Positions 25,794-36,136 of a stretch of DNA of 64,000 bases are shown piece by piece (within the stretch, counting starts at the first letter, position 1; every line of letters starts with the position of its first letter). The stretch lies in contig JACKPK010000006.1 of the NCBI GenBank assembly GCA_024233595.1, positions 1-64,000 on the forward strand, given 5' to 3'. The stretch comes from Deltaproteobacteria bacterium. Lineage in GTDB: Bacteria; UBA10199; JADGCS01. Made by a program: the position numbers and the translations under genes. Below the pieces are notes generated by a model that saw only the letters and a list, made by a program, of their open reading frames with translations, had not been told where the DNA came from and did no database searches.

Positions 25794-25896
25794 AGCCCTC
25801 GCTTATTCAATGCCTCGCGTTTTAAGAAGCAAACTCCATTCCAACTTTGTAAAAATATAAGTACTTATTATCATTAAACTTTTAAACAGCATTTTC

Positions 25897-26629
25897 ATGA
25901 CGAAGGAAAAATATTCCCCCCAAACAGCGTGGGATCAGGCCAATCTCGCCACATCACACCCTACATTGACCAAAGACAGCAAAAATCGTTATGAAGGTCG
26001 CAAAATATCACCTTTAATTCATGAGATTTTTATGACCAATCAAGAGATCAAAATCACAGCGCAACCTTCTGCGGATCCAAACCGTTGTGACTTTATTGTA
26101 GCAAGAAAAAAACTTTGCTGATTTTGGAGCCTTTCGATTTTCCAATCGTGAAGATGCTGCCAGCTCTGCCTTGGCTGAAGAAATTTTTGCCGTAGATGGT
26201 GTTGCCGAAATGCTTGTGGTTCAAAACACCATCACCGTCACCAAGCAAAACAACAAACCTTGGCCTGTGATTGGAAAAGAAATTGGACAAGCCATTCGTA
26301 AAGCCTTCGCCAATCAAAACACTGCTCTTTTATCAGAAACTCTTTTGGCAAAATCAGAAGATGAAAAAAATCTGGCCAATAAAGTGCGACAAGTGATCGA
26401 AGCACAAGTCAATCCTGCTGTGGCGTCACATGGTGGTTACATTGAACTTCTAGATGTAAAGGGCAACGATCTCTTAATCAAAATGGGCGGAGGCTGCCAA
26501 GGCTGTGGCATGGCGGCTCAAACATTGCGACAAGGCGTTGAACAAACTTTGCGTGATGCCATCCCACACTTAGGCTCGGTCTTTGACACCACAGATCACG
26601 CCTCTGGAAAAAATCCTTACTACTCTTAA
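25897..26629 (+). CDS. NfuA-like Fe-S cluster carrier, split by a frameshift
   Basis: Carries assembled Fe-S clusters to apo-targets. The N-terminal scaffold domain (EIKITAQPSADPNRCDFIV, then NFADFGAFRFSNRED and SSALAEEIFAVDGV) is split: the first frame ends shortly after an A7 run near 26105, and the second frame resumes there. Removing one A restores a continuous reading. The C-terminal NifU domain has the cluster ligands in MGGGCQGCGMAA and HGGYIELLDVKGN. Starting at ATG 26032 would give about 199 aa, near the usual Nfu length. The additional upstream 45 residues (from 25897) are of uncertain reality. It may be a homopolymer sequencing error or real. Confidence 0.85.
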
Positions 26630-26639
26630 TTTTATAAAA

Positions 26640-28382
26640 TCATTTGAACTGCGGCACTTGCCAAACGTCTTTTAGAATTTCGCCCTTTGCCGTCATGGAG
26701 TCCAGATAAGTGCGGCCAGTGGGAATCATGGGCAGAACATGTCCATGAAACTTATGGTTATAAGGGTACTTCACGTCGAGCACATAAGGACCTTTGTGCT
26801 TCAACATGGCTTGCAGTGCGGGCTTAACTTGTTCGGGCTTTGTAACAGTGGCCGATTTAATCCCAAACGCCGCTGCAATTTCAGCAAAATTAGCTTCACC
26901 CAAATAGGTGTGACCACGCACAGAATCATAAAAACGATCTTCCCATTGCGCCACCATACCCAAATGATTGTTATTGAGGATCACACACTTAACAGGAATG
27001 TTTTCGGTTTTGAGTGTTTGTAGTTCTTGGATGTTCATTAAAAAACTACCATCGCCATCGATATCAATGACCGTGCGATCAGGAAAAGCAATCTGCGCGC
27101 CCATTGCCGCAGGAAGACCAAAGCCCATGGACCCCAAACCAGATGAAGACATCCATGTTCTTGGTTCTTGAAACCCATAAAATTGCGCCGTCCACATTTG
27201 GTGTTGTCCCACACCAACACTAATGATGGCATCTTTGGGTGCCAAATTAGAAAGCTGAACGATCACGTCTTGTGGCACAATTTCTTTTTTGGGCTCTGCA
27301 TAAGAGTGAGCAAATTCTTTTTTCCATTTTTGGATTTGCTTCACCCAATCATCGATCTTTAATTTTTTAGCCTGCTCGTTAAACGCCTCTAAAGTTTGTT
27401 TTAAATCACCTTGAATTGGAACATCGGCAATTTTGTTTTTATTGATTTCGGTTGCGTCAATGTCGACATGAACAATTTGCGCGTCTTTACAAAACTCTTC
27501 TAACTTTCCGGTGACACGATCATCAAAGCGAACCCCAAGCGCCAACACCAAATCCGCGTTATTAATAGCAATGTTCGCGTACACAGCCCCGTGCATCCCC
27601 AGCATCTGCAAAGATAGAGGATCATCTTCCGGAAAGCAGCCCAGCCCCATGACAGTGGTGGTCACCGGGATACCCGTTTTTTTCACAAAGCGACGCAATT
27701 CCTCACTTGATTCAGAAGAGATCACCCCACCACCAGCATAAATAATAGGACGCTTTGCTTTTTCTAAAAGTTCCATCGCACGATTGATTTGTCCCTTTGC
27801 TGGAGACTGTTTGGGCAACAACCCCCAACGTTTTCTTTTTTTAGAAAAATCTGGAACCAAAGATTTTTGCTGAATATCTTTGGGAAAATCGACAAGCACC
27901 GGACCAGGGCGCCCCGTGCTAGCAATGATAAAAGCCTCTTCAATGGCCTGGGGGATTTCTTCTGCGGTTTGCACCAAATAACTATGCTTCACACAAGGCA
28001 AGGTTGCTCCCACAATGTCCATTTCTTGGAAAGCATCCGTGCCAATCACCGATGTTGGGACCTGTCCCGTGATCGCAACCATGGGCGTGGAATCAGAATA
28101 GGCATCGGCAATACCTGTGATTAAATTTGTAGCGCCTGGCCCCGATGTGGCCAAACACACGCCAGGCTTACCGGTTGCGCGAGCGTACCCACAAGCAGCA
28201 AAAGCAGCACCTTGCTCGTGTCTTGGCAACACCATACGAATTTTTTTACTGAGCGTAAGAGCTTGGTGAATTTCCATAGAAGCGCCACCAGGGTAGCCAA
28301 AAATGGTATCAACCCCTGCTTTTTCTAAGCACTGAATAATGAGATCGCGTCCTTTGATTGCTTTATTTTGCTCGTTTGCCAT
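26640..28382 (-). CDS. ilvB: acetolactate synthase, large (catalytic) subunit
   Basis: A ThDP enzyme that makes acetolactate or acetohydroxybutyrate for valine, leucine and isoleucine synthesis. At 580 aa it is of standard length. It has the N-terminal catalytic Glu motif LPRHEQGAAFAACGYAR with TSGPGATNLITGIADA, the FAD-binding middle domain, and the ThDP motif GDGSFLMNIQEL...NNNHLGMV. GAGGGG lies seven bases before the ATG. It follows smpB by nine bases on the same strand. No regulatory small subunit gene (ilvN) follows, since the next gene is the convergent Nfu. ilvN may lie elsewhere. Confidence 0.96.
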   Translation of the reverse strand: MANEQNKAIKGRDLIIQCLEKAGVDTIFGYPGGASMEIHQALTLSKKIRMVLPRHEQGAAFAACGYARATGKPGVCLATSGPGATNLITGIADAYSDSTPMVAITGQVPTSVIGTDAFQEMDIVGATLPCVKHSYLVQTAEEIPQAIEEAFIIASTGRPGPVLVDFPKDIQQKSLVPDFSKKRKRWGLLPKQSPAKGQINRAMELLEKAKRPIIYAGGGVISSESSEELRRFVKKTGIPVTTTVMGLGCFPEDDPLSLQMLGMHGAVYANIAINNADLVLALGVRFDDRVTGKLEEFCKDAQIVHVDIDATEINKNKIADVPIQGDLKQTLEAFNEQAKKLKIDDWVKQIQKWKKEFAHSYAEPKKEIVPQDVIVQLSNLAPKDAIISVGVGQHQMWTAQFYGFQEPRTWMSSSGLGSMGFGLPAAMGAQIAFPDRTVIDIDGDGSFLMNIQELQTLKTENIPVKCVILNNNHLGMVAQWEDRFYDSVRGHTYLGEANFAEIAAAFGIKSATVTKPEQVKPALQAMLKHKGPYVLDVKYPYNHKFHGHVLPMIPTGRTYLDSMTAKGEILKDVWQVPQFK

Positions 28383-28391
28383 TTTAACCCC

Positions 28392-28874
28392 TCAACGCTT
28401 GACCGCGCGATCTAGATCTCGCTTCACTTCTCTGTCTTTAATGGTACGTCGTTTATCGATTGTTTTTTTACCTTTGCCAAGACCCAGCAGAACTTTGACC
28501 AGACCATTCTTTAAGTACATTTTTAAAGGCACCAAAGACATGCCTTTGGCTTGTGTTTGGCCTATCAAACGAGAAATCTCCTTACGGTGCAACAAAAGTT
28601 TTCTGGTTCGTTTGGGTTCGTGATTAGCATAGCCACCTTTTTCATAAGGCTCAATGTGAGCTTGCTGCAAAAAAGCTTCCTCATTGCGAATATCGGCATA
28701 GGCATCTGTTAGGTTGGCTTTGCCAGCACGCAACGATTTGACCTCCGACCCCGTTAAAACAACACCAGCCTCAAAGGTTTCTGCTATTTCGTATTCAAAG
28801 CGCGCTTTGCGATTTTCACAAATGGTCTTGCCACCATCAACGCTGTTTTTTTGTTTTTTGTCTTTCTTGGCCAC
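28392..28874 (-). CDS. smpB: SsrA-binding protein SmpB
   Basis: Binds tmRNA and delivers it to stalled ribosomes. At 160 aa from a GTG start it is of normal length. Visible signatures include ICENRKARFEYEIAETFEAG, GSEVKSLRAGKANL, FLQQAHIEPYEKGG and the basic C-terminal tail ending DLDRAVKR. A GAGG sequence precedes the GTG by about ten bases. ilvB follows nine bases downstream, apparently in one transcript. No tmRNA gene was recognised nearby. Confidence 0.96.
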   Translation of the reverse strand: MAKKDKKQKNSVDGGKTICENRKARFEYEIAETFEAGVVLTGSEVKSLRAGKANLTDAYADIRNEEAFLQQAHIEPYEKGGYANHEPKRTRKLLLHRKEISRLIGQTQAKGMSLVPLKMYLKNGLVKVLLGLGKGKKTIDKRRTIKDREVKRDLDRAVKR

Positions 28875-28987
28875 GTTAAAAAACCTCTGCCTCGCACTAT
28901 CACCAAAGATTTTCTAGAAGCAACAAAGCACTGATTTTTTAATACAAATCCCTTGCATTGCCAAAAAAGATGACTCAATTTGAACGT

Positions 28988-29596
28988 ATGAAAACCAAAC
29001 AAGCTTTTTTTATCGGATTTTTTGGCGTTTTGGCCGCAATCATTCTTTGTTTTACGACAACCTCTGGCATTGCCAAAGAGTCGCAACTCATCAAAGACCC
29101 TAAAATGGGCTTCCAAATTCAATTTCCCGACGAACCTGTTGCCAAAGAAAAAGAAACATCTGACTACAAAATTAAAAGCCTAGAGCTCCGACACAAAAAA
29201 ATTCTTTATAAACTAGTTTTATCGGTCACCAACACAGCTGTGCCAACAGAAGAAATCGAAAGCTATTTTTCTGATTCCAAAAAAGCCTTCACCACATCTT
29301 TAAACGCCCAAGTCACCAGCGAAAGCGATATCAAAACATCCTCATTAGGATCCTTTCAAGATTACACTTTTGAAACAAAAGACAAGCTCATCATGAAAAC
29401 ACGTTTGATCCTAAACAAAGAAAAGATGGCCACTCTTTATGTGATCCGCAAAGGAAAATCACCAGACGAAACCGAGGTAACGCAATTTTTTGATTCCTTT
29501 AATTGGTCCGAAAAACAAAGCAGCACTGAAAAAACAGAAAGTGATGCCAGTGAAAACACTAACGCGGAGACTTCAACTCAAAATCCAATAGAATAG
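28988..29596 (+). CDS. secreted hypothetical protein, 202 aa
   Basis: Start chosen at ATG 28988 because it gives a clear signal peptide (MKTKQAFFIGFFGVLAAI, cleavage near SGIAKES). Earlier in-frame starts (TTG 28958, ATG 28970) only add polar residues. The mature part begins DPKMGFQIQFPDEPV, reminiscent of PsbP/DUF-type beta domains that contain 'FSIQFP'-like strands, then alternates strands and helices to a Ser/Thr/Glu-rich tail (residues ~180-202). Likely periplasmic. Its 3' end overlaps the convergent gene at 29559 by 38 bases. Confidence 0.65.
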   Translation: MKTKQAFFIGFFGVLAAIILCFTTTSGIAKESQLIKDPKMGFQIQFPDEPVAKEKETSDYKIKSLELRHKKILYKLVLSVTNTAVPTEEIESYFSDSKKAFTTSLNAQVTSESDIKTSSLGSFQDYTFETKDKLIMKTRLILNKEKMATLYVIRKGKSPDETEVTQFFDSFNWSEKQSSTEKTESDASENTNAETSTQNPIE

Positions 29597-30794
29597 GATC
29601 ATGAGACGAAACAGGCCTTCCTTCGTAGAATAAATGCGAAATCACTTTAGGCCTTTCAGCCTGAGGAGAAGAACTAGCAACGATTTGCGGAGAACCCATA
29701 AACCAATCATTTTTTAATGAAATTTTTTCTTCATGATCTTTTAGAAGTTTTTTAATGAGTTTGGCCGCAAAGCCATCGCCAAGGTCACGAATTAAATCGA
29801 TTGGCTTGGCATGAAAACTCCCACGGCTTTCTTCGTTTAGATCTTTAAAATGCCAATCTTTTCGTTCTAAATAATGAAACAAACGACGATCAAAGTGTTG
29901 ATCAGGTCGACAATGATGTTCATTCACAATGTAATCGTAGCCGCGAAAAACTTTGTTGGCGACGCTAAAAAAGAACATCCAATCGTTACGACAATTGTAA
30001 GTTGATGTTTTGAGATCGCCCCCAATTAAAACCGGTTTGTTGCGCACCATCTCTCGTAATTTACGACTGATCTGGCGCATGTGCAAAAAACGTTGCCGTT
30101 GCGATGAAAAATCCGGCAAATTCACACACACCGCGGTCACATCGCCTTCGGGAAAAGCAACATCGGCAAGCACAACTTTTTCACAACCAATGCGTTTAGG
30201 GTTTTCGGAAGCTGGGTCGCGAAAATTAGGCAGCGCAAAAGAACGCAAGTTTCTCAGAGGGTATTTGCTTAAAATGGCATTGCCCTCAATGGCCACGCGA
30301 TTATTTGGTGAAATCTGGCCATCTTTATCAATGTCATTGAGATGAACAAAACTAGTCGCAAAATAATAGTTATAGCTAAGCTCTAATGCCAGACTGCGAA
30401 CAACATTGAGATTATCCGTGCGCTCTAAACCAATATCGACTGCCGGTAAAAAGTAGAGATCCGCCTGACTCACAAGCGCACGGTTACGCATGGTTTCCAA
30501 AATGCCTTCAAAATTTTTGCCATGCTCCAGGTACCAAAGCACAGCTCTGCGAAAATCACGTGGTTTTTCTTTTTTTGTTTCTGCGTAACGACCAAATTCA
30601 TAACCATAAATGATTTTTAAAATTTCATCTTTCATGGCTTGGAAAGCGTTGGAATTTTCGATCTCTTTTGTGGATTTAAAAACAGATAAACGATGCAACT
30701 CAGCCGCTAGCTTGTGATTGAGCACTGCCTCTTCTGACTTGTGCGATTCGTGTTTTTGATGAGCCCATCGATCGAGCTTGTCTAAAAGCTTCAT
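29559..30794 (-). CDS. endonuclease/exonuclease/phosphatase-fold protein
   Basis: A 411-aa protein with an AAGG site before the ATG. After a helical N-terminal ~120 residues, the core shows EEP superfamily landmarks: LPAVDIGLERTDNL, GNAILSKYPLRNL, KVVLADVAFPEG, VLIGGDLKTSTYN (catalytic Asp) and the terminal SSHDPILLDFEL (catalytic His-Asp). Members hydrolyse phosphodiesters, in nucleic acids, lipids or inositol phosphates. The substrate cannot be told. No signal peptide, so cytoplasmic. It sits nine bases downstream of gltB on the same strand. Confidence 0.8.
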   Translation of the reverse strand: MKLLDKLDRWAHQKHESHKSEEAVLNHKLAAELHRLSVFKSTKEIENSNAFQAMKDEILKIIYGYEFGRYAETKKEKPRDFRRAVLWYLEHGKNFEGILETMRNRALVSQADLYFLPAVDIGLERTDNLNVVRSLALELSYNYYFATSFVHLNDIDKDGQISPNNRVAIEGNAILSKYPLRNLRSFALPNFRDPASENPKRIGCEKVVLADVAFPEGDVTAVCVNLPDFSSQRQRFLHMRQISRKLREMVRNKPVLIGGDLKTSTYNCRNDWMFFFSVANKVFRGYDYIVNEHHCRPDQHFDRRLFHYLERKDWHFKDLNEESRGSFHAKPIDLIRDLGDGFAAKLIKKLLKDHEEKISLKNDWFMGSPQIVASSSPQAERPKVISHLFYEGRPVSSHDPILLDFELKSPR

Positions 30795-30802
30795 GCTGAC
30801 CC

Positions 30803-33800
30803 TTAAGCCTTTTGTTGCGCTGCCGTCTTTTGGTTTTTTTGCGCTTCTAAGGCACGCGTCTCTTTAGGAACCACTAGTTTAAAAAAGATTTTATGACTCT
30901 CTAGATTTTGCAAAATTTCGGTTGCTAAAGGACTGCCCGTTAATCCTTGATGCCTCTCCAACAAAGAAACAAATTCTTTCATCATGGGATCATCCCAATC
31001 AAGCGTTTCTTGCACCTCGACATCATCACGATTGTGCCTGATGAGCAAGGTGTCTTCGGCATCGTAAACAAGAGCAAAACCACCTGTCATGCCGGCTCCA
31101 AAGTTATAACCCACACCACCCAGCACAAGAACCAATCCGCCTGTCATGTACTCGCAACCATGATCACCCAAACCTTCGACAACAGCAACAGCCCCGCTAT
31201 TACGAACAGCAAAACGTTCGCCGGCTCTCCCATTAGCAAAGAGATCTCCACTTGTTGCGCCATACAAACAAGTGTTTCCACAAATGATATTTTTTTGCGG
31301 CACAAAGCGGGATCCAATGGGAGGCGCAATCACAATACTGGCACCAGAGAGCGCCTTGCCAACATAATCATTTGCTTCACCACGTAAATTCAAACGCAAA
31401 CCATGCGCACCAAATGCTCCAAAACTTTGCCCAACGGTGCCTGTTAAATTTAGCACAACACTTTCTTTGGCTAACCCTGTCGGCCCAAAAGTTTTGACTA
31501 TTTTTCCGGATAGCTTTGCCCCCAAGGAACGATGCACATTACGCACAGCATAGTCTTTGCTGAATGAACTTACTTTTTGATCAAAGAGATCTTGGCAATC
31601 ACGCAAAATAAAATCATCAATCGATTGGTCATCTAGCCAATCATTGCGATCTTGTTTACAATGACGATCAATACGCAACCAATTGGGATCAAAATACAAT
31701 AACTTCGACAAATTCACTCGCTGAGCCTTTTGCGTGCCCATGCATTTGATCTGCTCTAATAAATCGCTGCGCCCAATGAGTTCGTTAAATTGACTCACAC
31801 CCAGCTTGGCCATGATCTCGCGAACCTCTTCGGCAATGAATTGAAATAAATGCACAACGCGTTCCGGCGTTCCTGGAAATTTTTTACGCAATTCTGGATC
31901 TTGGGTGGCAACACCAACAGGACAAATATTAAGATGACATTTGCGAACCATCACGCAGCCAACAGCAATCATCGCCGCTGTGCCAAAACCAAATTCTTCT
32001 GCTCCCAAAAGAGCTGCCTTCACCACATCTAAACCGGTTTTTAATCCGCCATCTGTGCGGAGTGTGACACGTGATCGCAAGCCATTTTGCAACAACACCT
32101 GATGTGTTTCCGCCAGGCCAATTTCCCAAGGAAGGCCCGCATTTTTTATGGACCCCAAAGGAGATGCCCCTGTGCCACCATCGTGACCGGAAATTAAAAT
32201 CACATCGGCATGCGCTTTGGCAACACCGGCTGCAATGGTGCCAACACCTGTCTCAGCAACCAGCTTCACACAAACACGCACACCTGGATTAACCTGCTTT
32301 AAATCGTAGATGAGTTGCGCCAAGTCTTCGATAGAATAAATATCGTGATGTGGCGGCGGCGATATCAGCGTGACTCCTGGAGTCGAATGTCTGACTTTTG
32401 CGATTTCGACCGAAACCTTGTGACCGGGAAGTTGCCCGCCTTCGCCAGGTTTGGCCCCTTGTGCGATTTTGATTTCTAATTCCTCTGCGTTGATCGCGTA
32501 TTGCGTGGTCACCCCAAAACGTCCCGAAGCAATTTGCTTGATGGCTGAGTTTTTTGAATCGCCATTTTCTAACGGCGTGAAGCGCTCAGGATCTTCACCA
32601 CCCTCTCCGCTATCCGACTTTGCTCCCAAACGGTTCATCGCCACAGCTAAAGTTTCGTGCGCTTCTTTTGATAAGGCACCATAAGAAATCCCTGGCGTGC
32701 AAAAGCGCTTGATGAGTACGTCTGCGGCTTCAACAGCTTCAACTTTGATCTGCTTTGTGCCGTCTTTGAGTTTTATTAAATCGCGTAACGCCAAAGGTGG
32801 GCGAGCATTGATCTGAGATGAGTATTCGTTATAAGCGTTTTGATCTTTATCTGTGACTGCTTTTTGCAAAAGTTTTACAAACTTTGGATCAAAAGCGTGT
32901 CGCTCACCATCGCGACGGTATCGATAGTGGCCGCCAATTTCTAAAACATTATCGGGAAGATCAGCATACCCGATTTGATGCCAACTCAGGTAGTCCGATG
33001 CAATATCAGCCAATGTTGCGCCCGACACCACTGACGGGGTCCCCACAAAATGCCTTTTGATGAGAGAATTGTGTAAACCCACGGCTTCAAAAATCTGCGC
33101 CGCATGATAAGCCTGCAACACAGAAATGCCCATTTTCGCCATGATTTTTAAAAGACCTTTTTCAGAGGCTTTCACATAATTTTTAACAGCTTGTTCTTCG
33201 GCAATATCGCTTTCGCTAGATAAAGCTTTGACCTGAGACAAGGCTAGGTAAGGATAAATGACAGAAGCACCAAAACCTATGAGACAGGCAAAATGATGAG
33301 TCTCGCGCGCCTCTGCTGTTTCGACTAAAATTGAAACCTTAAGACGCTTGCCTTCGCGCATGAGATGATTATGAACAGCGGCAACAGCCAGCAACATAGG
33401 GATTGGCGCGTATTCTTGATTCACAAAGCGATCAGAAAGAATAATCAAAACTTTTCCAGAATCAACCGCACGCTCTGCCGCCAAACACAAATCGAGTAAA
33501 ATATCTTCCAAAGCCTCTGGCCCTTGAGCAACCGAGAAACGTGTCATCAAGGTTTCACTTGGAAAATCGGGATGATGACGAAGCATATCAAAAACAGTAC
33601 TGGTCACAATGGGGCCCCGCACACGCAATTGCAATGCATGCTTGGGTGTTTCTTCATAAATGTTTCCGCTGCGCCCCAAATACATTCGCAAACTTGTTGT
33701 GTAGCGTTCACGGATGGGATCAATGGGAGGATTGGTGACCTGCGCAAACGCCTGTTTAAAATAAGCATAAAGCAAGCGCGGCTTTTCCGAAAACACAGCC

Positions 33801-35299
33801 AAAGGCGTGTCATCGCCCATAGAACCTAGGGGTTCCTTGCCCTCGTTCATCATGGGCTTTAAGACAAAATCAAGATCCTCTTGGGTGTAGCCAAAAACTT
33901 TTAGCAATCGTTGGCGGTCCTGATCTTCTAAGGAATCGGCTTCGGCATAAATAGATTTTCCCTGAGCTTTTAATTTTTCATCGACCTTAATGACACGACG
34001 ATCAACCCAATCTTTGTAGGGCTTTTGATCAGCGAGCATGAGTTTAATGTCTTGATCAAAAAGAATTTTACGACGGCGTAAATTGTAAGCGATGATTTTA
34101 CCGGGCCCCAACCGACCATTGGCAATGACCGACTCATCAGGAAATTCCACGCAGCCCATTTCGGAACAAACCAACAAATAGCGATCGGTCACTTTAAACC
34201 GCGCTGGCCTTAACCCGTTACGATCAACAATGGCGCCAACATGCTGACGATCAGCAAAAGCAATGGCAGCAGGACCTCCCCAGTGTTCCGAGACACAGGA
34301 GTGGTATTCGTAAAAAGCGTACAAGTGTTCGTCTAAACCTTGTTGATTTTGCCAAGCTTGCGGCATCATGTGCAACAAGCTGTGCAAGACAGAGCGGCCG
34401 CCATTCACATAAGCCTCGCAGGCGTTATCAAAGGATCCGGAATCCGACATGCCTGAGCTCATGAGCTGAGTGGCCGCGGCTTTTTCGGGCAACCAAATGC
34501 GCGCCTGTTCGGCAAATTCACGCGCTCGCATCCAGTTTCGGTTGCCGCGAATGGTGTTGATCTCGCCGTTATGGGCAATCAAACGAAAGGGCTGAGCAAG
34601 TTTCCACGCAGGAAAGGTGTTGGTGGAAAAGCGTTGATGAAAAACAGCGAAGGCACTTGCAAAATCCTCGTCTTTTAAATCTTGGTAAAAAGAACAGAGA
34701 TCCGCGCCCATGAACAAACCTTTGTGCACAATGGTGCGCGACGATAACGAAGCGATGTAAAAATCATCGTAAGATAACTCGTTGATGCGGTACTCGATTT
34801 CTTTGCGGACAAGAAAGAGTTGGTCATCAAATTCATCTAACGTCATGTACAGTGGGCAAGCCAGAAACATCTGATTGATTTCGGGCAGAATGCTCGCGGC
34901 TTTCTTACCCAAAACCAAAGGATCAATCGGCACCTCGCGATGCCAAATGAGACGCAATTCGTACTTACGCAAAATGGAACGCATCACACGCAAACACGCA
35001 GCTTTTTCGGCAGGAGTCGGCGGGAAAAAAACCATGGCCACAGCAAAATCAACCGCACCGGCCAGATTCACACCTTGTTCGCTGGCTTTTTTTAAATAAA
35101 ATTGTTTCGGGATTTCGGTAAGAATGCCAGCACCATCACCTGTTTTACCATCGGCATCAATCGCCCCACGATGCGCCAAATTAGCCAACGCTTCTTGTGC
35201 TTTTTTAATGACCTCGTGACTGGCTTCACCTGTGGTGTCCACAAGAAAACCAACGCCACAGGCATCGCGATCAACACTGGATTTAAATTCGAATCCCAT
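30803..35299 (-). CDS. gltB: glutamate synthase, large subunit
   Basis: Makes two glutamates from glutamine and 2-oxoglutarate. I use ATG 35299 (1498 aa); TTG 35308 and GTG 35305 are possible in-frame starts. The N-terminal nucleophile Cys lies in RDACGVGFLVDTTGE after a short propeptide, starting the class II amidotransferase domain. The central domain and FMN-binding synthase domain (GISYGALSKEAHETLA, SDSGEGGEDPERF, GHDGGTGASP) follow. The [3Fe-4S] cysteines are in CVMVRKCHLNICPVG, and the C-terminal GXGXG helix region ends the protein. The small subunit gene gltD is not in the window. The EEP-fold gene follows closely. Confidence 0.97.
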   Translation of the reverse strand: MGFEFKSSVDRDACGVGFLVDTTGEASHEVIKKAQEALANLAHRGAIDADGKTGDGAGILTEIPKQFYLKKASEQGVNLAGAVDFAVAMVFFPPTPAEKAACLRVMRSILRKYELRLIWHREVPIDPLVLGKKAASILPEINQMFLACPLYMTLDEFDDQLFLVRKEIEYRINELSYDDFYIASLSSRTIVHKGLFMGADLCSFYQDLKDEDFASAFAVFHQRFSTNTFPAWKLAQPFRLIAHNGEINTIRGNRNWMRAREFAEQARIWLPEKAAATQLMSSGMSDSGSFDNACEAYVNGGRSVLHSLLHMMPQAWQNQQGLDEHLYAFYEYHSCVSEHWGGPAAIAFADRQHVGAIVDRNGLRPARFKVTDRYLLVCSEMGCVEFPDESVIANGRLGPGKIIAYNLRRRKILFDQDIKLMLADQKPYKDWVDRRVIKVDEKLKAQGKSIYAEADSLEDQDRQRLLKVFGYTQEDLDFVLKPMMNEGKEPLGSMGDDTPLAVFSEKPRLLYAYFKQAFAQVTNPPIDPIRERYTTSLRMYLGRSGNIYEETPKHALQLRVRGPIVTSTVFDMLRHHPDFPSETLMTRFSVAQGPEALEDILLDLCLAAERAVDSGKVLIILSDRFVNQEYAPIPMLLAVAAVHNHLMREGKRLKVSILVETAEARETHHFACLIGFGASVIYPYLALSQVKALSSESDIAEEQAVKNYVKASEKGLLKIMAKMGISVLQAYHAAQIFEAVGLHNSLIKRHFVGTPSVVSGATLADIASDYLSWHQIGYADLPDNVLEIGGHYRYRRDGERHAFDPKFVKLLQKAVTDKDQNAYNEYSSQINARPPLALRDLIKLKDGTKQIKVEAVEAADVLIKRFCTPGISYGALSKEAHETLAVAMNRLGAKSDSGEGGEDPERFTPLENGDSKNSAIKQIASGRFGVTTQYAINAEELEIKIAQGAKPGEGGQLPGHKVSVEIAKVRHSTPGVTLISPPPHHDIYSIEDLAQLIYDLKQVNPGVRVCVKLVAETGVGTIAAGVAKAHADVILISGHDGGTGASPLGSIKNAGLPWEIGLAETHQVLLQNGLRSRVTLRTDGGLKTGLDVVKAALLGAEEFGFGTAAMIAVGCVMVRKCHLNICPVGVATQDPELRKKFPGTPERVVHLFQFIAEEVREIMAKLGVSQFNELIGRSDLLEQIKCMGTQKAQRVNLSKLLYFDPNWLRIDRHCKQDRNDWLDDQSIDDFILRDCQDLFDQKVSSFSKDYAVRNVHRSLGAKLSGKIVKTFGPTGLAKESVVLNLTGTVGQSFGAFGAHGLRLNLRGEANDYVGKALSGASIVIAPPIGSRFVPQKNIICGNTCLYGATSGDLFANGRAGERFAVRNSGAVAVVEGLGDHGCEYMTGGLVLVLGGVGYNFGAGMTGGFALVYDAEDTLLIRHNRDDVEVQETLDWDDPMMKEFVSLLERHQGLTGSPLATEILQNLESHKIFFKLVVPKETRALEAQKNQKTAAQQKA

Positions 35300-35407
35300 C
35301 TTCACCAAAGCTTAACGCATAAGGTCAAAAGGGCACAAGCACTATGAGTGAAGAATCGACACCGCAAAATCATTGAAAAAACGAGAGTAATCGGAAATGA
35401 GCTGTTC

Positions 35408-36136
35408 ATGACTGCTCAAGAAAAATCGTCTTACCGCCATGTCTTGGTTTTAGGCGGCCACAAACTCGCGACCTCGTACGCTCACAAGATCACACAAGCC
35501 AAAAGTAAGGGCGCGCTTTTTTATCATGACCTCACTTTGGTGGACCCCAAAGCAAACTGCGAAGCCAGCAAAACAAAATTTGCTCAAGACGTGGGCATTA
35601 AAACTCAAAGTTACGCCGATGCCATTGCACAAGCCATTAAGGCCCCTAACTTAAATGATGAAGACATTCTGATCCCCGACCACACCGCCAAACACGTTTT
35701 GCTACAGCTCTATATAAATGTGGCAAAAGAACAAAGCGGCAAAGAGCCCAGCTTGGCCAAAATCACAAAAAAACCAGACACGCCTTTTTCTTACCAAAGT
35801 GAAGACCAAACTGTTTTGGCTTTGAGCTTTGCAACCTGGACCTGTCCGGCTGATTGTGATGAACCCGCAATTTGTCCTCACACAAAATCAACGCGCGACT
35901 GGGAAATGGCTGATAAAATTTCTGATCTAAAAAAAATATTACTGAGCAAAGAAAGCAAGGCTTTGTTTCACAGCTACGCCTGCCCCAGTTTTTATGAAGA
36001 AATCTGCCACATTCCACTGACACTCATCCGTGACCGCGTGGCCGAATTAAAAACACACCTAAGCAAAAACCAAGCCCCCGTTTACGTGGCCACACACTCG
36101 CATTGCCACGGGATTGTGGGTGGCATTGAGTTTTAA
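35408..36136 (+). CDS. cysteine-rich hypothetical protein, 242 aa
   Basis: Not recognised. Start taken at ATG 35408 (MTAQEKSSYRHVLVLGG); a GTG at 35348 would add 20 basic residues. The N terminus reads HVLVLGGHKLATSYA, resembling the first strand and turn of a Rossmann fold. Around residue 160 is a striking TWTCPADCDEPAICPHTK block with three Cys and a His, ideal for metal or Fe-S binding. Further cysteines occur at SYACPSFYEEICHIP, and the C terminus reads ATHSHCHGIVGG. Divergent from gltB, which suggests but does not prove a redox or nitrogen-related role. Confidence 0.65.
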   Translation: MTAQEKSSYRHVLVLGGHKLATSYAHKITQAKSKGALFYHDLTLVDPKANCEASKTKFAQDVGIKTQSYADAIAQAIKAPNLNDEDILIPDHTAKHVLLQLYINVAKEQSGKEPSLAKITKKPDTPFSYQSEDQTVLALSFATWTCPADCDEPAICPHTKSTRDWEMADKISDLKKILLSKESKALFHSYACPSFYEEICHIPLTLIRDRVAELKTHLSKNQAPVYVATHSHCHGIVGGIEF

